DNA of 64,000 bases from Artemisia argyi (lineage: Eukaryota; Streptophyta; Magnoliopsida; Asterales; Asteraceae). Below, piece by piece: positions 60,860 to 64,000 of this stretch (positions are counted from its first letter, which is position 1; each line of letters begins with the position of its first letter). The stretch lies in assembly GCA_030686995.1 (NCBI GenBank), contig CM060691.1, positions 62,843,838 through 62,907,837 on the forward strand, read 5' to 3'. Position numbers and translations under genes: made by a program. Under the pieces are notes generated by a model. It was not told where the DNA came from, ran no database searches, and saw only the letters and a program-made list of their open reading frames with translations.

Positions 60860-61979
60860 GCTAGCCACATCCAAGAAATCAATCATCACTTACAATCATA
60901 TTTTGCATACACTCTCATTTCATTCATCTAACTTAGTAGCTTTGTGTGAGATTCTTTTGTAGCAAGAAGATCACAAGTTCATACAAAAGTCTACAAGTTT
61001 CAACACAATGTTGCAAGACTTGTTAGCTTAGCATAGTGTAAACTCGCATAATTTATACTTCATTTGATTGTATCTTTTCAATGATCGGTTAGTATTTTAG
61101 TCCTTAAAATACATAGAGTGACGGGAGTGGTTGTACCCTTGTAAAAGAACTCGACATCTAGCTTTGTGTCGGTAATCTTGTGTAAGCGACGTGTAAGGTT
61201 TTCTCCGCCGGTGAAAGGAGCTTGTTGACTAGTGAGGGAAACTCTCGAGTTGGATACTCGGGGAGTGGAGTAGGGCAAGGAAAAAGAGTCCTTGTAGCCG
61301 AACCACTATAAACATCCGTGTTGTGGTTTGATCATTCCTTACTTTCTCTTGCATATTACTTATTGTCTATTAGTTTCAATTGTCGATTACATGTAAAGTT
61401 TTCAAAGATAATTAAATTAAAAATCGGTAAACTATTCAACCCCCTTCTAGTTTTCCACAAAATGATTCGTGGGTCTCCAAAGATGCAAATGCTAGAAACC
61501 AGAGTAAGTGGAATGCATATGTATGAAAGACATCATATTAAATTCCAATGGTTGTGCATCTCAATACTCTCTCATTTTGCAGGCCTTATACACACTTAGT
61601 GTTGTACCTTTAGAGATTGATTCATGTTAGGAATATAAATATTCATATAAAAGACTCGGTTACCCCGAGTATCTAATAGTATTAAGTTAGCTCGTAGTCG
61701 TTATTATCATTAGTTAGTAATAATTTAGTTTAAGTAACATCGTGGAGGAAGGACGGGTCTTTAACCACTGTATACCCGATCCACAGCCCGAGTGAGGGCA
61801 TTTCATACTTATACTATAAATACCCCTCTCCTACCAAGGGAGAGGGTTGGACCTTTCTCTCATTAATCTAATGTCTTGCACTTTCTCTCTCTAAAGGTTC
61901 TAATTTCTCGCTCTAACTCTCACTAGATTCGATCCCACACACACAACCATACATGTTATAATTATGAGTAACTTACAAT

Positions 61980-61992
61980 TGGTATCAAGAGC
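61980..61992 (+). other. Primer-binding site of the Copia element
   Basis: TGGTATCAAGAGC is close to the standard TGGTATCAGAGC complementary to initiator tRNA-Met, two bases after the LTR end. Confidence 0.85.
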
Positions 61993-62229
61993 TTTGGTTA
62001 GTTCTTTGGGATAGTGTTAGCTCGAATTTCTAGTTTGGTTGTGTTGTTTTTTTTGTTCGAAAGTTTTCATCTCTATTTCATTAGTTTAGGTTTGATTCGT
62101 GGTTTGTAGTGTTAGTTAGTTGTACTTTCGTGTTTAGGAGTGTTGTATGTGCTTAAGTTTGTTGTTTCATAGCGTGGTTTATTCATTTGGTAGTGTTTTT
62201 GAGCAATTCGAGCAGTATTGGGTACTTGT

Positions 62230-62840
62230 TCTTGGATGCGATTTGACATAAGTACTTGATTCTTGGATGCGAGTTGTGTATTCTTGAGTGTGATTTGATT
62301 AGTGTTAGTGAACGTGATTTGGCAGTTTTCTCTAATTAGTTTAAGGACAAATCACATGATGGTGAAATCTTTGGACTTGTCTATTGCGAGTTGGTGAACT
62401 GTGATAGTGACACCTTTGTTTGATTAGACTGCGAGTTGACACATGTGATTTGATCATAATTGGATGCGAGTTGAGGTTGCTGTGATTTGATTATTCACTG
62501 CGAGTTGGCACACTGTGATTTGATCATAATTGGATGCGAGTTGAGGTTGCTGTGGTTTGACTATTCACTGCGAGTTGACTTAACTACTGGTTGATCTTGA
62601 TGTGATTTGATGTTCAATGCGATTTGATCAGTTGACTATGATTTGATTCTTCCATTGTGAGTTGATTTGGGATGCGATTTGAGTTCAGATTGCGAGTTGA
62701 ATAGTTTATGTGATTTTAGAATTGGTGCAACTTGAGTTGTTACGAATCGTCTAATCACAATCTGATGTTGCAAGTTGAATTTTGCGATTTGACTAATTCT
62801 GATTTGACCTGGTGTGACTTGACTCGTTGTGACTTAATTC
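62230..62840 (+). repeat. Array of about 27 TGYGAKTTGA words in the Copia leader
   Basis: Variants TGCGATTTGA, TGCGAGTTGA, TGTGATTTGA and TGTGACTTGA recur every 12-35 bp from about 62237 to 62835, all in the same direction. A larger tandem copy of about 70 bp lies at about 62429-62567. Spacer sequence is otherwise dissimilar. Confidence 0.75.
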
Positions 62841-63002
62841 AAAAAAATACTTACTGTACCTTGCAAAGCTTAACTTGTCACATCCAATCAATCAAGTATT
62901 CAGAATATTACGATTTCTCTTGCTGATTTAGTAAATCCCGCGAAAGATTCGATTTTTCGTTTTAAATCACAAGGGTTGTAAAATCCCGTGCAAGATTATA
63001 TA

Positions 63003-64000
63003 ATGACTAGCACTACTACTTCTGATGACATTCAAGCTTCCGGGTCTGACACTCGCCCTCCTATGCTGGATAGGACAGATTACGAATCATGGGCTCAAAG
63101 AATTCGACTCTACTGTAGGGGCAAAGAGAATGGTGAAAACATTCTTCGTTAAATTGATGAAGGACCATTTCAAATGGGTACTACAAGAGATGTTATCACC
63201 ACGGAGAAGATGGAGCAGTTACCTTTGGAATCGACAGACCACGCACATACAATGATCTCAGTGAGGAGGAAAAGAAGCGCTATGATGCTGACATCCGTGC
63301 GTCCAACATTGTAATCCAAGGACTTCCCAGAGATGTTTACAAGCTTATCAACTTCAACACGGAAGCCAAAGCAGTTTGGGACAATGTCAAAATGCTTCTA
63401 GCTGGTTCTGAACTGACCAAGGAAGATCATGAGTCTCAGTTGTATGATGAATTTGAGCACTTCAAGATGAATCCTGGTGAAAACATCACTGACTACTATG
63501 TTAGATTTCACAAGCTTGTGAATGACATGAGAATGATCCAAATGACAATGCCAAACATCCAACTAAACTCTAAGTTTGTGACCAACATGTCACCAAAGTG
63601 GGATCGTTTTGTTACTGCTGTGAAACTCAACAAAGGCTTGAGAAATACCAACTATGAACAGCTTTTTGCCTACCTACAACAACATGAGAAGTACGCAGTG
63701 TATGATCGTCAATTAAGGGAAAAGCTCAATCCAGTTTCGACAAATGATTCACTTGCATTCATGTCTAGTATTCTACCACTCAACCAATCCTCACAAAATC
63801 AACCTTCATCATCCTTGGTTTAATCATCCTTGCAATCACCATCTGCCATGAATACCCATCTGGACTCAGGGTATTCTCATAATGACAAGATGATTGACAA
63901 TTTTTCCAACCAAGTTTCTCTACTTGTCCAACAATTCAGAGCAACACTTCCACAAACCAACAACCAACTTAGAACCTTGTCCAATCCATGCAATCAGGCT
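63003..64000 (+). pseudogene. Copia gag (UBN2-type), disrupted
   Basis: From the ATG at 63003 the frame encodes MLDRTDYESWAQRIRLYCRG, then a TAA at 63150-63152. A frameshift follows between about 63190 and 63240. After it the frame is open from about 63240 to 63820, with KAVWDNVKMLLAGSELTKED, the UBN2 core YVRFHKLVNDM, NIQLNSKFV and MSPKWDRFV. A TAA at 63821-63823 interrupts, and the frame continues as SSLQSPSAMNTHLDSG to the window edge. The order and motifs match the gag part of Asteraceae Copia polyproteins, which forms the element's particle. Three breaks make this copy inactive for Gag. Confidence 0.88.

Larger units (their letters stand above)
59580..61459 (+). mobile_element. Copia (SIRE-like) 3' end and LTR (LTR about 59857-61459)
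   Basis: GGGGGAGTATT and AAAAGGGGGAGAATAT (59590-59690), then AAAAAGGGAGAGAT (59843-59856), are polypurine signals of the kind found before SIRE-type Copia 3' LTRs. The LTR would begin TGTTAATACTTAC and end near TTTTCCACA at 61459, after TATTCAACCCCCTTCTAG, a phrase typical of such LTR ends. It has a TATA box at 60852-60859 and three ACGGAACCCT repeats plus a hairpin at 60754-60820. The right end is uncertain. A plastid fragment is inserted near its start. Confidence 0.5.
61625..64000 (+). mobile_element. Copia retrotransposon, 5' part (runs off the window)
   Basis: LTR 61625-61977 (TGTTAGGAA to ACTTACA, 353 bp) with a TATAAATA box at 61815-61822. Two bases later is TGGTATCAAGAGC (61980-61992), the initiator-Met tRNA primer-binding site of Copia elements. 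A leader of about 1 kb precedes gag (63003). Pol and the 3' LTR would lie to the right of the window. Confidence 0.88.

Noticed and set aside
60520..60882. 120-codon minus-strand ORF
   Set aside because: It lies across the U3 control region of the SIRE-like LTR, including the TATA box and repeats; no domain.

Overview
This is plant nuclear DNA, most likely Asteraceae and probably close to the Anthemideae (Tanacetum, Artemisia, Chrysanthemum). The evidence is the Copia gag at the right edge and the gag-protease ORFs of the large Ty3-Gypsy element, both of which resemble proteins familiar from that tribe. TA microsatellites, poly-A tracts and dense nested transposons fit as well. No intact host protein gene is visible. 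The window is a repeat-rich segment holding one tandemly duplicated host unit, and almost every long ORF belongs to a transposon or is a repeat artefact.

Layout. Positions 1-1479 are the 3' end of a Ty3-Gypsy element and its LTR. From 1878 a host unit is repeated in tandem: unit 1 (1878-24927), unit 2 (24928-51125) and a truncated unit 3 (51126-about 51998). The shared core, in order, holds a segment of unknown function, a 3.4-3.6 kb inverted repeat (foldback), a decayed OTU-type deubiquitinase pseudogene on the minus strand, and a 7SL (SRP) RNA gene on the minus strand with a plant Pol III snRNA-type promoter. The units differ mainly in what has landed in them. Each serves as an empty-site control for the others, so many insertions can be bounded to the base with their target-site duplications.

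Unit 1 carries two hAT-like MITEs and a third insertion (all shared with unit 2), a 4.7 kb Helitron containing a small TRIM-like LTR element, a Stowaway MITE and a TA-embedded inverted-repeat element, a 1.3 kb Mutator-like foldback full of about 20-bp repeats, a 4.6 kb Helitron with a replication-protein-A-like gene and a helicase C-terminus, a MITE and a solo LTR. Unit 2 carries a 13.5 kb Ty3-Gypsy element with 3.6-3.7 kb LTRs that encodes Gag and protease but no reverse transcriptase, a small Helitron end, three more hAT MITEs and a 5S-rRNA-related SINE-like insertion. Unit 3 lacks all three insertions shared by units 1 and 2, so it keeps the older state.

Right of the units (52-64 kb) lie a Helitron-like region with many repeated terminal hairpins, degenerate LTR material, a SIRE-like Copia 3' end and LTR holding a plastid ndhA fragment (NUPT), and the 5' LTR, primer-binding site, repeat-filled leader and broken gag of a Copia element running off the window.

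The most notable items are the paired 7SL RNA genes, the gag-protease-only giant-LTR Gypsy element, the long foldback present in two units, the RPA-bearing Helitron, the TGACGGCGTCA array in the first LTR and the TGCGAKTTGA array in the Copia leader.
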